Shown here: positions 25,437 to 36,211 of the stretch, one piece after another | Layout: each line of letters begins with the position of its first letter | Position numbering within the stretch: the first letter of the stretch is position 1 | Origin: Rosa chinensis | Lineage: Eukaryota > Streptophyta > Magnoliopsida > Rosales > Rosaceae | Length of the DNA: 64,000 bases | Assembly (NCBI RefSeq): GCF_002994745.2 | Contig: NW_020126823.1 | Coordinates: forward strand, 1-64,000 | Direction: 5' to 3' | Program-made: the position numbers and the translations under genes | The notes under the pieces: model-generated | The model's database searches: none | Told to the model about the DNA's origin: nothing | Seen by the model: only the letters and a program-made list of their open reading frames with translations

Positions 25437-26999
25437 TCAGTTGGTGGAACCTTCAAAGCCTCCCTTTGGGTTTGGAATTGTGTTGCTCGGAAGCTTACCA
25501 CTCTCATGAAACTTGGTCATGAAGTCCACCACTTGTCCCATTTGCTTCTTGAGCTCTGCAATGTCCTTGGCATTGGTCTGTTGTCCTTGAAGCAAAGTCT
25601 GTGTGGCACTAGTCAATGCCTGAGTAGAATTAGTCAATGCCTCTATCGTCTTATCATAGTGAGAATTGGGATTCCCTACATTGTGTTGAGGAGGCATGTA
25701 AGGTCTTTGATAGGGAGGTCCTTGAGGACGTTGGAAACTGCCACCAAGAGGGTTCTGAACATTTTCATTGTTGGTCCACTTGAAGTTGGGGTGGTCCCTC
25801 CATCCAGGGTTATAGGTATTCGAATATGGATCATACCTTGGACGTGGGGGACCCCCTTGGTTCCCTTGATAGCCTCCTATAGCATTCACAGACTCCCAAC
25901 CACCATTCTCACTCAGTTGAGGACATTGATCCGTAGGATGTCCTTGAGTAAAGCATACCCCACAAGCAGAGGGTCCTCCATGGCCTTGAGTAGTAGCCAC
26001 CTTGTTCACAAGAAGGGTGAGTTTGCTCAATTGATCCGCAATGGCAGGACTAGTGCTCACCTCATTTACCCTACGAGTGGGTTGTCTCACACCCTCATAC
26101 TGTTGGGAGTTTAGGGCACGATTAGCTATAAGTTCCCTCCCAACCGCAGGTGACTTATCCACAAAAGCTCCACCAGCTGCAGCATCCAACATTTGCCTTT
26201 CCAAGGGTAAGAGTCCTTCATAGAAACATGTAAGTAGGGTCTCATCCTTCATCTGATGTTGAGGACATTGTGCAAGTAAGGAATTGAACCTCTCATAGTA
26301 GGCAGCATAGGACTCATCATGAGCTTGCTCTATTCCACTAAGCTTCTTCCTAAGTGTGATGACCTTTGAAGCTGGGAAGTATTTCTCCAAGAAGGCCTTT
26401 CTCATTGTTTCCCATGATGTGATACGACCTGCAGGAAGCTCATATAGCCAATCCTTGGCTCTATCAGCTAGAGAGAATGGAAATGCTCTCATCTTAAGAA
26501 GGTTTTCATCCGCCCCTTGTGGTTGCATGTTTGCACAAACAGATTGGAATTCTCGTACGTGCTTGTTAGCATCCTCCATATTGAGGCCATGGAAGATAGG
26601 GAGCTTGTGCAACAATCCACTCTTAAGCTCGAACTCTGCTTGTCTTCCAGCTGCAGGGGCAGGGTATACTATGCCTGTAGGGGGTCCTCCTTCAACAGTT
26701 GCGGTGGAGAGTTCCCTAATAGATGCCATTCTCTCTTCTTCGACTTCTTCAGGTGGTGGTGAAGGTGGTGTAGAGTTGGACGAAACCACAGGTGAAGGTG
26801 AACGTGAAGGCGGAGATGGACTTGGTGTAGGTGATGTAGACTCCTCAGAAAAGTAAATCCGCTTCCCTTGCTCGTTAAATGTGTACTCTTTGTATGTTGA
26901 AGGAGAAGGGCTTGTGAACTCAAGGAGTGAAGGACCCTTCAAACGAGCGAGCCTTGCTTCAATTTCCTTTAGTGTAGAGGGTCTAAAAGGCTCGGTCAT
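25437..26999 (-). CDS. gag: Gag polyprotein of a gag-only Athila element (520 aa)
   Basis: Structural protein that would form the cytoplasmic particle in which element RNA is packaged and copied. Domains by residue: serine/proline-rich N-terminal segment (28-85), gag capsid-like domain (about 135-265, with FPFSLADRAKDWLYELPAG), one CCHC zinc knuckle C346-x2-C349-x4-H354-x4-C359, an Asn/Pro-rich stretch (about 385-440), and a coiled-coil-like segment (about 470-500). The start is MTEPF at 26997-26999, the only ATG before the domain. It ends NPKGGFEGSTN: the last residues are read from the pol end in another frame after deletion of protease to integrase. The ORF is uninterrupted and almost the same as 49648-51225, which suggests recent activity or selection for gag. 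No protease follows, so processing would need a helper. Confidence 0.93.
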   Translation of the reverse strand: MTEPFRPSTLKEIEARLARLKGPSLLEFTSPSPSTYKEYTFNEQGKRIYFSEESTSPTPSPSPPSRSPSPVVSSNSTPPSPPPEEVEEERMASIRELSTATVEGGPPTGIVYPAPAAGRQAEFELKSGLLHKLPIFHGLNMEDANKHVREFQSVCANMQPQGADENLLKMRAFPFSLADRAKDWLYELPAGRITSWETMRKAFLEKYFPASKVITLRKKLSGIEQAHDESYAAYYERFNSLLAQCPQHQMKDETLLTCFYEGLLPLERQMLDAAAGGAFVDKSPAVGRELIANRALNSQQYEGVRQPTRRVNEVSTSPAIADQLSKLTLLVNKVATTQGHGGPSACGVCFTQGHPTDQCPQLSENGGWESVNAIGGYQGNQGGPPRPRYDPYSNTYNPGWRDHPNFKWTNNENVQNPLGGSFQRPQGPPYQRPYMPPQHNVGNPNSHYDKTIEALTNSTQALTSATQTLLQGQQTNAKDIAELKKQMGQVVDFMTKFHESGKLPSNTIPNPKGGFEGSTN

Positions 27000-28713
27000 T
27001 CATAGGAATCCTGAACATCATCAAAATTCAAAGAAGTTAGCAAAGTATAAAGTGAGCTAATTACAAATTAGTGATTGATACATCAACTTTACTATTCACG
27101 AGTCACTATTCACAAGTTACTATTCATGACTTTACTATTTATGATTTATACAAGTATAAAATAGAGTATAAATTAAAAACTATCCACAATCTTTTCACAA
27201 ATAAACCACGTAAGAAGTTTATACAAGTATAGAAAGTACAAATCACACAATTTACAAGTGGAGGTTATGTTCAAGTATCTTATTATCTTTACAAAATAAA
27301 GTTAATATCTCAATTGATTACAAGTTGTAAGTCGAGCCCAATAGAAACCACTACTATTGGTGAGATACGATCTAGGGATAGTCGTCTAGACATAAGTCGC
27401 TTTCCTTTGTTTCAGAAGGCTAGATGGCCAGATTAAGAGGTAAGTGAGAGGGAGGACTCATTTTGGTGACACTACGGAGGCTACTCCCTCATTGAGGTTT
27501 AGGCCCCTATTGGCTACTCCCACATTGTGGTTTACGCACGGTCTATAGTATCTCTGAGATCCAATTGAACCCATCACCCAGGGTCTCAACCTAAGACACC
27601 ACCTATATGCCCCTTACTCAGCTTGAAAAGAACTCATGTGTTAGACAGTTCTCCAAATGTTAATAAAAGCCGCCCTCAACCTCATAAGACCTCAGAAAGG
27701 CACTAATGAAGGGTTAAGGCCAATATTAACAAAAGGGCCCTTATCTACTCATACGAATTTACACACTTATAATAAATCAAGAATTTAACAATATTTATAA
27801 TTAATTCTTTACATTTCCTTTGTTTAACAAGATTAGACACCATTTACACAAAACTTTCACACAAACAAACAAAACGTCACTATTCACATCTAATTATCTT
27901 CTTCTTTTTTCTTTTTTTTTTTTTTTTTTTTTTTTTTTTCACGAAATTAAGTAAAATTACTTCTATTCTTTCCTTTTCTTTACAATTATTTTCAACACTT
28001 AGGTACGGGAACAGGGAGTCTCGATGTGCAATGGGGCTGAAACAGCTACCCTTTTCAAGACTATGTTTAATCCAATATACCTTAGGTGCATCACAACATT
28101 TTCTTTTGTTATAAATACCATTGATTTCGAATTAAATTCCAAGCGGTAAATCAAGTGGACGTGCGGCCCAAGTATAATCGTCAAGACACTAAGTCTCTCC
28201 TACATCCTTTGGGCAACCTTACTGAAATGGCCAGGTAGGGGAGGGCGACCACGAGAGGTAGAATCCATTTTGGCATGAGCTACTCCCACATTGTGGTTTA
28301 GGCTCATTTGCACGCACTTCTGGATTCAAGAACCAGTCATGAGCGTTGTCCCCTTCCTAGACACCATCCCACATAGGCTATACTTACTTGGATATAAAAG
28401 GTCCTAAGTGTGAAGACAGTTCAATGAATGTTAATAAAGGCCGCCCTCAACCTTAAGGGACCTGGACTAGGTACCAATAAGGGGTTTAGGCCAATATTAA
28501 TAAACACGACTTCACCTATTCCTTCTTTAATTTACAACTCACAATTAAAATTCGTATTCAACAATATAAATAATCAACCTAAGTAATTAATCTACTAATT
28601 TTCGACAATTATCAACAAAATAATTAACAAGTAATTTTTTTTTTTTTTTTTTTTTTTCGGTCACAATATAAACAAAACACATATTATTCACAATATGACA
28701 AATGATTTTTCAA
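27000..28713 (-). other. 5' leader of gag-only element, two modules
   Basis: Read on the minus strand from the primer binding site: a T23 run (28635-28657; A in the transcript), module 2 (about 27990-28520), a T28 run (27912-27939), module 1 (about 27300-27770), then 300 bases to the gag start. Modules 1 and 2 are diverged copies of each other. Module 1 carries the inverted repeat CCAATAG/CTATTGG (27338-27360). Short palindromes CCTCATTGAGG (27487-27497) and CCACATTGTGG (27520-27530, 28286-28296) also occur. Confidence 0.82.
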
Positions 28714-28731
28714 TCCCCGGCAACGGCGCCA
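28714..28731 (-). other. Primer binding site for tRNA-Asp
   Basis: TGGCGCCGTTGCCGGGGA on the minus strand, 5 bases beyond the 5' LTR. Confidence 0.93.
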
Positions 28732-28736
28732 AAAAT

Positions 28737-31016
28737 TGATGTCGCTTTTATCGAGCGACCAATTTAACCCTGAAATGTCATTAGTAGTACGTAATAAATA
28801 GGGATCGTTCTATTCCGGGGATTGAGGGTACACCTGTCATTGTCAAACAATTAAACAATTAAAATTAAAACAAAGTATAATATTTACAAAAATATAACAA
28901 AATATATACATAATTACGAAAAAGGGGGGATTTTTGGTTTTTGGTTTTCTATTTTCGAAAATAAAAGCTAACTAAATAATTAAAAACGCAAAAACATAAA
29001 AATATAAATGGAATGTAAGAACAAAGATCAAAGTCGAAACTCATGATTAAAATTGATTCAAGTTCATCATTGTTCATCATAGTCATGCAAGAGGAGTTGA
29101 TCATGTGAAACGTTCAAAAGCAAACAATTTCCCATATTTTACTTTCAATGCTAATTAACCTAAGCGAAAGCACCTAGATTAATCCTATCAAACATGCAAT
29201 CAAACCCTAGAAAGCTAGTCAATCATGTCATATTTAACGCATTAAGCACCTAGAAAGGCTATCAACTCAAATGTGCAACTTAGTATGAAAAAGTCCACCT
29301 AATTGCAATCTTCTTTGATTAAATTCGGTTTTTGTACAAAACCTTTACTACTTATCGATCCAAGAACACAAAACCAAAAAGTTGATTCATGTTCTTAAAT
29401 TCGTAGCACCAATTATATCAAAACCCTAAGTGTTTGCAACCACATAAGATTAAAATACAAAAGTTATCTATCATGCAAATTTAATCAAACACTCACACAA
29501 AAGCAACCATAAATCGCAATATATGAATCTGAAAATTAACAATTCATCATAAAATTTCAGAAAACAATACTTGTTCATACATATGTGTCAACTAAGGCAA
29601 AACCAACGAAAATACAAAGCAAAGGTACAAGGAGAATCGGATTACACCGTGATGAAGATGAGATGAATGAAGTGATGATGTGGTCTCTTGAATTTCGAAA
29701 GCAATCTTCAAGGTGGAGGGTGGATGGTGTGCACGGCTTGTCTTCTTCTTCCTTGGCCTTGCTTGCACTTCGTGGTTGCCCTAGAGGATGGAGAGGAGCA
29801 CGGCTAGTCTAAAGAGTTTTCTGAATTATTTTCTCAAAGTGTAAACGTAAAGAATGGAACTTGGAACCCCAAAACGTTGAGAAGAGGGGAGGTTATATAG
29901 GGGACGGCCAACTTGCTCTCCAAGCCGTGTAAACCTTATGGAATTAATCTGAAAATTCCACATAATTTCCTCCAATAATATCTTGCCAAATAAGCCCTAT
30001 GAGGTGGTTCAACCAATCACAAAATTCCATTTAATTCCCTAAATAATCTTGCCGAAATTCCCTTGATATAATTCTGATTTTTGTAGTTCAATTCGGCCAA
30101 ACTTCCTTTAGGGAATTAAGGAATGTATCTAGACTTCTTTTGAGCTTTTCTTGGTCTCCACCTTTTTCTCTTTCCTTTTATTTCTCCCTTGAATATCTCC
30201 TTGCCGAATTCTCTAGGGTTTTCTTTTAATTCACACGGCAACTTCCTTCTTTTCCTCTTGGCTTGGACGGCAAAAGATATTCTAGGGTTTATCTCTTGAT
30301 GAATTTCCATAAAAATAGCCCTAGAAAATCTCCCTAGAAAATCTCCTTTTAATTTCTGATTTTCCACGTCATTTTCCTTGTTTCTCTCTTCATTTTGGAC
30401 GGCAAACATCTCTAGGGTTTCTTCATTGCGTCACAAACCCTAATTGCATGGGCTTTGTGGGCTTTTGATCCATTTGCCGAAAATCCAACAAGTCTTGAGA
30501 GTTCTTGGGCCTCCATGCGCCACCTTTGTGCCATGTCATCATCTAGAGTCTTCAAGAAGCTTCTCTCATGCCATGTCACTTCATTAATTCGATCTCCATT
30601 CATGGTTGGCTCAAAAGTCTTGTTTTGGCAAGCTTTCCTTTTCTGGACAGGGTTTCCTGGTTGGACCAGGAAAGCTTCATTTCTTCATTTCTGCTCATTT
30701 GTGCTTCCCTTTGTACTTCATCTTGTCTCCCTCCAACGTTGGCTAGCTTCTCTCTCCATTTGTGAGCTCGTTTCAGCTCATTTGTGACAAGGACCTGAAA
30801 ATAGAAACTAGTAAGAAAAATAGAAACTTTCCTAAAATGAAAAGTGGGAAACTTTCTAAAAATGATAAATAAAAACTACAAAAATAGAAACTTTCTACAA
30901 ATAGGAACTTTCCCAATCAAAGAATGGAAACTTTCCTAAACAGGGTTTTATTAAGGAAATAACGCAGAAAATGCAGGGAAAAGCAAGTAAAACGTCGCAT
31001 TAAAATGCTCCTATCA
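28737..31016 (-). repeat. 5' LTR of gag-only element
   Basis: 2280 bp, TG...CA. Hairpin GTCGCT/AGCGAC at 28741-28759. TATA box on the minus strand at 29893-29899. The right flank is the interior of a different LTR (31017-32722). Confidence 0.92.
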
Positions 31017-32722
31017 TTTACACAAAACGAAAAGTCGATTTCATGTTCTTAAACCTATCACCAATTATATCGAAACCCTAAGTGTTTGCAACCACATAAG
31101 ATTAAAATACAAAAGTTATCTATAACGCAAATTTAATTAAACAAACCCACATAAGCAACTCTCGAATCACAATAATATGAATCTGAAAATTCTCAATTAA
31201 TCATAAAAATTCCAGAAATTAATATTTGTTCAAACACATATGTCAACTAGTTCATAACCAACGAAATTCAAAGCAAAGGTTACAAAGGAGAATCGGATTA
31301 CACCGTGAGATGGGGATGGTGATGAACGATTGATGTGGTGGTCTCTTGAATCTCGAAAGCAAGCTTCAAGGTTGGAGATGGATGATGGATGCTCACGGCT
31401 ATGCTTCTTCTCCCTTGGCCTTGCTTGAACTCGTGGAGATGACTAGAGGATGGAGAAACTCACGGCTATGCTAAGAAGATTTTCTGATTTTTTTTCTAAA
31501 GTGTAAATTGTATGGGGGAGAGGAACCCCTGACGTTGAGAAAAGGGGAGAATATATAGGGGCACGGCTAGGGTTCTCCAAGCAATCAGAAATTTCCACAT
31601 CACTTCAACCAATGGTATGATGCCAAGTAAGCCTTGTGATGTGGTCCAACCAATCGTAGAATGCCAAGTAAGCCTTGGTGTGTCATCTAACCAATCAAAA
31701 CTCTCCAAATTAATTCCCTAAATTCCTTTAATATATATCCTTGCCGAAATTATATAAGGATTTTCTGATTTTCTTCATTAATTTCGGCCAAGAATATCTT
31801 AGGAGAGAGTAATTGCCGAAATTCCATAAATAAATTCTGATTTGCTTCACCAATTTCGGCCACAAATATCCTTGGGAAAGTAATTGCCGAAATTCCATAA
31901 ATAAATGCTGATTTGCTTCACCGTTTTCGGCCAAAAATCACATTTAAATCTTCCAAGAATATCTCTTTGCCCTTAAAAATCTCCCTTGAATTACTCCAAT
32001 CAAAATCTTCAATTATATTTTCAGATTTTCATGTTGCCTCCTCCTTTTCCTCTTTGTATTTTACGGCAAACACATATATATTCTCCAAAAATATCTCTCA
32101 TGTGTCACAAACCCTAATTTCTATGGGCCTTTATCCATTTGCCGAAATCCATAACCTCTTGAGAGTTCTTGGGCCTTTGTGCGTCACCTTCAAGCCATGT
32201 CATCTTCTAATGTCTTCAAGAAGCTTCTTTCAATGCCATGACACTTCATTTTTCTGCTTTCCTTTCTTGGTTGACTCAAGAGTCTTGTTTTGGCAGGGTT
32301 TCCTCTTCTGGACAAGGTTTCCTGGTTGAAACAGGATTTCCTGGTTGAACCAGGAAAACTTCATTTCTTCTTTTCAGCTTATTTATGCAGCCCTTTGTAT
32401 CTCATTTTGTCTCCTTCCAACATTGGCGAGCTCCTCTTTCCATTTGTGAGTTCATTTCCACTTTTTAGCTCCGAGGTCCTGAAAATAGAAACTAGTAAGA
32501 AAAATAGAAACTTTCCTAAAATGAAAAATGGCAACTTTCCTAAACTGAAAATGGAAACTTTCCAAAAATGAAAAATAGAAACTACAAAAATAGAAACTTT
32601 CTACAAATATGAACTTTCCCAATCGAAGAATGGAAACTTTCCTAAACAGAGTTTTATTAAGGAAATAACGCAGAAAATGTAGGGAAATGCAGTTAAAACG
32701 TCGCATTAAAATGCTCCTATCA
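31017..32722 (-). repeat. Partial minus-strand LTR
   Basis: Read on the minus strand it starts TGATAGGAGCATTTTAATGC at 32722. It stops at 31017 within a segment matching 61570-61610 of another LTR, so about 600 bases of its 3' end are missing. The left break coincides with the gag-only element's 5' LTR. The right edge lies in plus-strand integrase code (presumed target duplication gaaca, 32723-32727). TATA box on the minus strand at about 31551-31557. Segments around 31740-31930 hold a three-fold repeat of the motif TTGCCGAAATT with TTCTGATTT-like spacers. Confidence 0.85.
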
Positions 32723-33220
32723 GAACATAATGCTATACTTTCGTTTTGCCATTCTAAAGCATGTGGGGGACACTTTGGGTCTAAGAAGACTGCATTTAAG
32801 GTACTAGAGTCTGGGTTCTATTGGCCAACATTGTTTAGGGATGCACATGCCTATTGTTTAACTTGTGATAAATGCCAAAGAACAGGAAACCTAGGCCCTA
32901 GAGATCAAATGCCCTTGACTAATATCATAACTGTTGAAATCTTTGATGTTTGGGGTATAGATTTCATGGGACCTTTTCCATCATCTTTTGGGTTCATATA
33001 TATCTTACTTGCAGTGGACTATGTTTCCAAATGGGTGGAAGCAAAGGCCACTAGAACTAATGACTCTAAGGTTGTTGCAGATTTTATCAAGTCTAACATT
33101 TTTAGCAGGTTTGGAATGCCTAGAGTTCTCATTAGTGATGGAGGATCCCATTTTTGCAATCGGACGATTGAGGCTCTCTTGAGGAGATATGATGTCACAC
33201 ATAAGGTTTCTACACCTTAT
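32723..33220 (+). pseudogene. Athila integrase, central part, left of a solo LTR
   Basis: Open reading from the zinc finger ([26 protein letters not shown]) through the first catalytic Asp ([12 protein letters not shown]) and second Asp (ISDGGSHF) to TPY at 33220. There are no internal stops or frameshifts, so the sequence itself is well preserved. It is broken on the left by the LTR at 31017-32722, so reverse transcriptase and the first residues are missing. On the right the solo LTR interrupts it between TPY and HPQTS. The frame is the same in the continuation at 35574. Confidence 0.92.
33216..33220. repeat. Target site duplication cttat, left copy
   Basis: cttat occurs directly left of the solo LTR and again at 35574-35578. 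Both lie in the integrase code, which has one copy in the undisturbed homologue. Confidence 0.95.
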
Positions 33221-35573
33221 TGATAGGAGCATTTTAATGCGACGTTTTAACTGCATTTCCCTACATTTTTCTGCGCCATTTCCTTGAAAAATCCCTGTTT
33301 TGGAAAGTTTCCATTCTTTGATTGGGAAAGTTCCTTATTATAGAAAGTTTCCATTTTTTTTGTAGTTTTCATTTCTCATTTTTGGCAAGTTTCCATTTTT
33401 CAGTTTAGGAAAGTTTCTATTTTTCATTTTTAGTAAGTTTCTATTTTCATTTTTTAGAAAGTTTCTATTTTAAGTATAGTTTCTATTTTCAGGACCTCCG
33501 AGCTAGAAAGTGGAAATGAACGCACAAATGGAAAGAGGAGCTTGCGAACATCAAGACGAACGAACTTGAGAGAAATTGGCCCACACATTTGAGCAGAAAT
33601 GAAGAAAGAAGCTTTCCTGGTCCAACCAGGAAACCCTGCGAAAAGGAGGAAAGGCCCACCAATGAAGTTTCCAACGCAATCATGAAAAAGAAATGGAAAA
33701 ATAATGTGTTTTGCGTTGGAAAATGAGAAGGCTTGAAGATGAAGCAACGAGGCCCAAGAACTCTTTGGATTTTCGGCAAATTGGATAAAGGCCCATCAAA
33801 GCCCGTGACATTAGGGTTTGTGACGCAAACCCTAACCCTTTAAGTTGTTGTTGCCGTGAATTTTCAAGAGATAAACAAGGAGGTGGCGTCCAAGAAAATC
33901 AGAAATTAAAAGGAGATTTTCTAGGGTTATTTTTATGGAAATAAATCAAGAGATAAAACCCTAGAGACTCCTAGCCGTCCAAGCCAAGAGGAAAACAAGG
34001 GGAGGCCGTGCAAAATAAAAGAGAAACCCTAGAGAATTCGGCCAAGGGATAATGAAGAGAGAAACTAGGGTTTTGCCGTGTGGAAAATCAGAAATTCAAG
34101 AGATATTTCGTGGAGATTTCTTAGGGAGCTTTTAAAGGAAAAGAATATGTGTTGAACACAAAAAGCTCTCAAAGGAGTCTAGGTTCGTCCCCCTTTATTC
34201 TCTAAATATATTGTTGCCGAAATTGGTGAAGGAAATCAGAAAATATCTCTTTATATTTCGGCAAGATTATTTAGGGAATTTATATTGGAATTTTGTGATT
34301 GGTTGCACCACCTCATAGGGCTTATGTGGCAAGCAAGCATTGGAGGAAATTATGTGGAGTTATATCATTGTGCCGTGAGTTTCATTAGGGTTACACGGCT
34401 TGGAGAACAAAGGAAGCCGTCCCCTATATATTCATCTCTTCTCTCAACGTTCAGGAGTTCCATTCTTTACGTTTATACTTTGAGAAAAAAATCAGAAAAC
34501 TCTCTCTAGCTTAGCCGTGTTCTTCTCCATCCTCTAGGGCAACCACGAAGTTCAAGCAAGGCCAAGGAAGAAGAAGACAAGCCGTGCACACCATCCACCC
34601 TCCACCTTGAAGATTGCTTTCGAAATTCAAGAGACCACATCATCACTTCATTCATCTCATCTTCATCACGGTGTAATCCGATTCTCCTTGTACCTTTGCT
34701 TTGTAATTTTCGTTGGTTTGCCTTAGTTGACACATATGTATGAACAAGTATTGTTTTCTGAAATTTTATGATGAATTGTTAATTTTCAGATTCATATATT
34801 GCGATTTATGGTTGCTTTTGTGTGAGTGTTTGATTAAATTTGCATGATAGAAATCTTTTGTATGATAATCTTGAATGGTTCGAAACATTTAGGGTTTTTA
34901 TGTGAATGTTGCTACGAATTTGAGAACATGAATCAACTTTTTGGTTTTGTGTTCTTGAATCGATAAGTAGTAAAGGTTTTGTACAAAAACCGAATTTAAT
35001 CAAAGAAGATTGCAATTAGGTGGACTTTTTCATACTAAGTTGCACATTTGAGTTGATAGCCTTTCTAGGTGTTTATTGCGTTAAACATGACATGATTGAC
35101 TAGCTTTCTAGGGCTTGATTGCATGTTTGATAGAATTAATCTAGGTGCTTTCACTTAGGTTAATTAGCATTGAAAGTAAAATATGGGAAATTGTTTGCTT
35201 TTGAACGTTTCACATGATCAACTCCTCTTGCATGACTATAATGAACAATGATGAACTTGAATTAATTTTAATCATGAGTTTCGACTTTGATCTTTGTTCT
35301 TGCATTCCATTTGTATTTTTATGTTTTTGCATTTTAATTATTTAGGTAACTTAGATTTTATTTTCGGAAATTAAAACCAAAAACCAAAAACTCCCCCCTT
35401 TTCGTAATTATGTCTATATTTTGTAAATATTATACTTTGTTTTAATTTTAATTGTTTAATTGTTTGACAATGACAGGTGTACCCTCAATCCCCGGAATAG
35501 AACGATCCCTATTTACTTTATATTACTAACGACATTTCAGGGTTAAATTGGTCGCTCGATAAAAGCGACATCA
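33221..35573 (+). mobile_element. Solo LTR, 2353 bp, with target duplication
   Basis: Complete LTR starting TGATAGGAGCATTTTAATGC and ending ...AGCGACATCA, flanked by cttat on both sides and with no internal region. This is the product of recombination between the two LTRs of a former full element. Features: TTAGGGTTTG and CAAACCCTAA around TGACG (33811-33835), TATA box (34425-34431), terminal hairpin GTCGCT/AGCGAC (35551-35569). Confidence 0.95.
34425..34431 (+). promoter_or_regulatory. TATA box of the solo LTR
   Basis: CTATATATTC context, with the conserved AACGTTCAGGAGTTCC about 20 bases downstream. The same place holds a TATA box in all LTRs here. Confidence 0.6.
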
Positions 35574-36211
35574 CTTATCACCCACAAACTAGTGGGCAGG
35601 CTGAGGTCTCTAATCGTCAGATTAAGGGGATATTGGAGAAGACTGTGAACCCCAACAGGAAGGACTGGTCCTTGCGTCTAGAGGATGCTTTGTGGGCCTA
35701 CAGAACTGCATACAAAACTCCCATAGGTATGTCACCATATCGAATTATCTATGGCAAACCTTGCCATTTACCTGTGGAGTTGGAACACAAAGCTTGGTGG
35801 GCTGTGAAGCAGTTCAACATGGATATGGATGCAGCTGGGCTTCATAGGAAGTTGCAATTGCAAGAGTTAGAGGAGATAAGGAATGATGCCTTTGAAAGTG
35901 CTAAAATTTACAAGGATAAGACTAAGGCATTCCATGACAAAATGATTCGAAGGAAGACTTTTGTTGTGGGTCAAAAAGTTCTTCTCTTCCATTCTCGTCT
36001 CAAACTCTTCCCAGGTAAGCTTCGTTCTCGTTGGATTGGGCCTTTTGTTATCACTCATGTGTTTCCTCATGGAGCTGTGCAGATAAAGAGTGAACATACA
36101 AATAACGAGTTCAAGGTGAATGGCCACCGCTTGAAGCCTTACTATGAGGCATTTGTGGAACATGAAGTGGAGGCCGTACCCCTCCAAAACGTTCCAAACC
36201 CTGAGGATTAA
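35574..36211 (+). pseudogene. Athila integrase, C-terminal part, right of the solo LTR
   Basis: Continues the integrase after the solo LTR with [17 protein letters not shown], which holds the catalytic Glu (AEVSN). It runs on without break through WVGP-like [14 protein letters not shown] and [12 protein letters not shown] to the natural stop at 36209-36211. This is the best preserved C-terminal integrase in the window. No chromodomain follows. Confidence 0.92.

Larger units (their letters stand above)
21190..31016 (-). mobile_element. Gag-only Athila element, 9827 bp
   Basis: Minus strand: 5' LTR 28737-31016, primer binding site, two-module leader, one intact gag ORF, 3' region, polypurine tract and 3' LTR 21190-23453. 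Protease, reverse transcriptase, RNase H and integrase are absent. The gag end is joined directly to the last few codons of pol. Flanks do not match (aagat on the left, tttac on the right), and they lie in different host elements. The copy may therefore be a product of recombination between two insertions, or the flank has been rearranged. Confidence 0.9.

Noticed and set aside
25392..26114. 240 aa plus-strand ORF, also at 49603-50325
   Set aside because: It lies antisense to gag and is conserved only because the two gag copies are near identical. It shows no domain and is best read as a shadow of gag codon use.
26356..26856. 166-171 aa plus-strand ORF antisense to the gag N-terminus, also at 50567-51082
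   Set aside because: Mirror of the Ser/Pro-rich gag segment; no independent support.
28714..28731. tRNA-Asp gene
   Set aside because: Only the 18 bases complementary to the tRNA 3' end are present, directly after an LTR. It is a primer binding site.
30412..30603. 63 aa sense ORF in U3 (MNGDRINEVTW...), also at 1617-1808 and 22850-23041
   Set aside because: It lies upstream of the TATA box, so it would not be in the main transcript, and it is lost in other LTR subfamilies. Probably chance.
33811..33835. Interstitial telomere repeat
   Set aside because: Only single or double AAACCCTAA units are present, as an inverted pair inside an LTR; there is no tandem telomere array.
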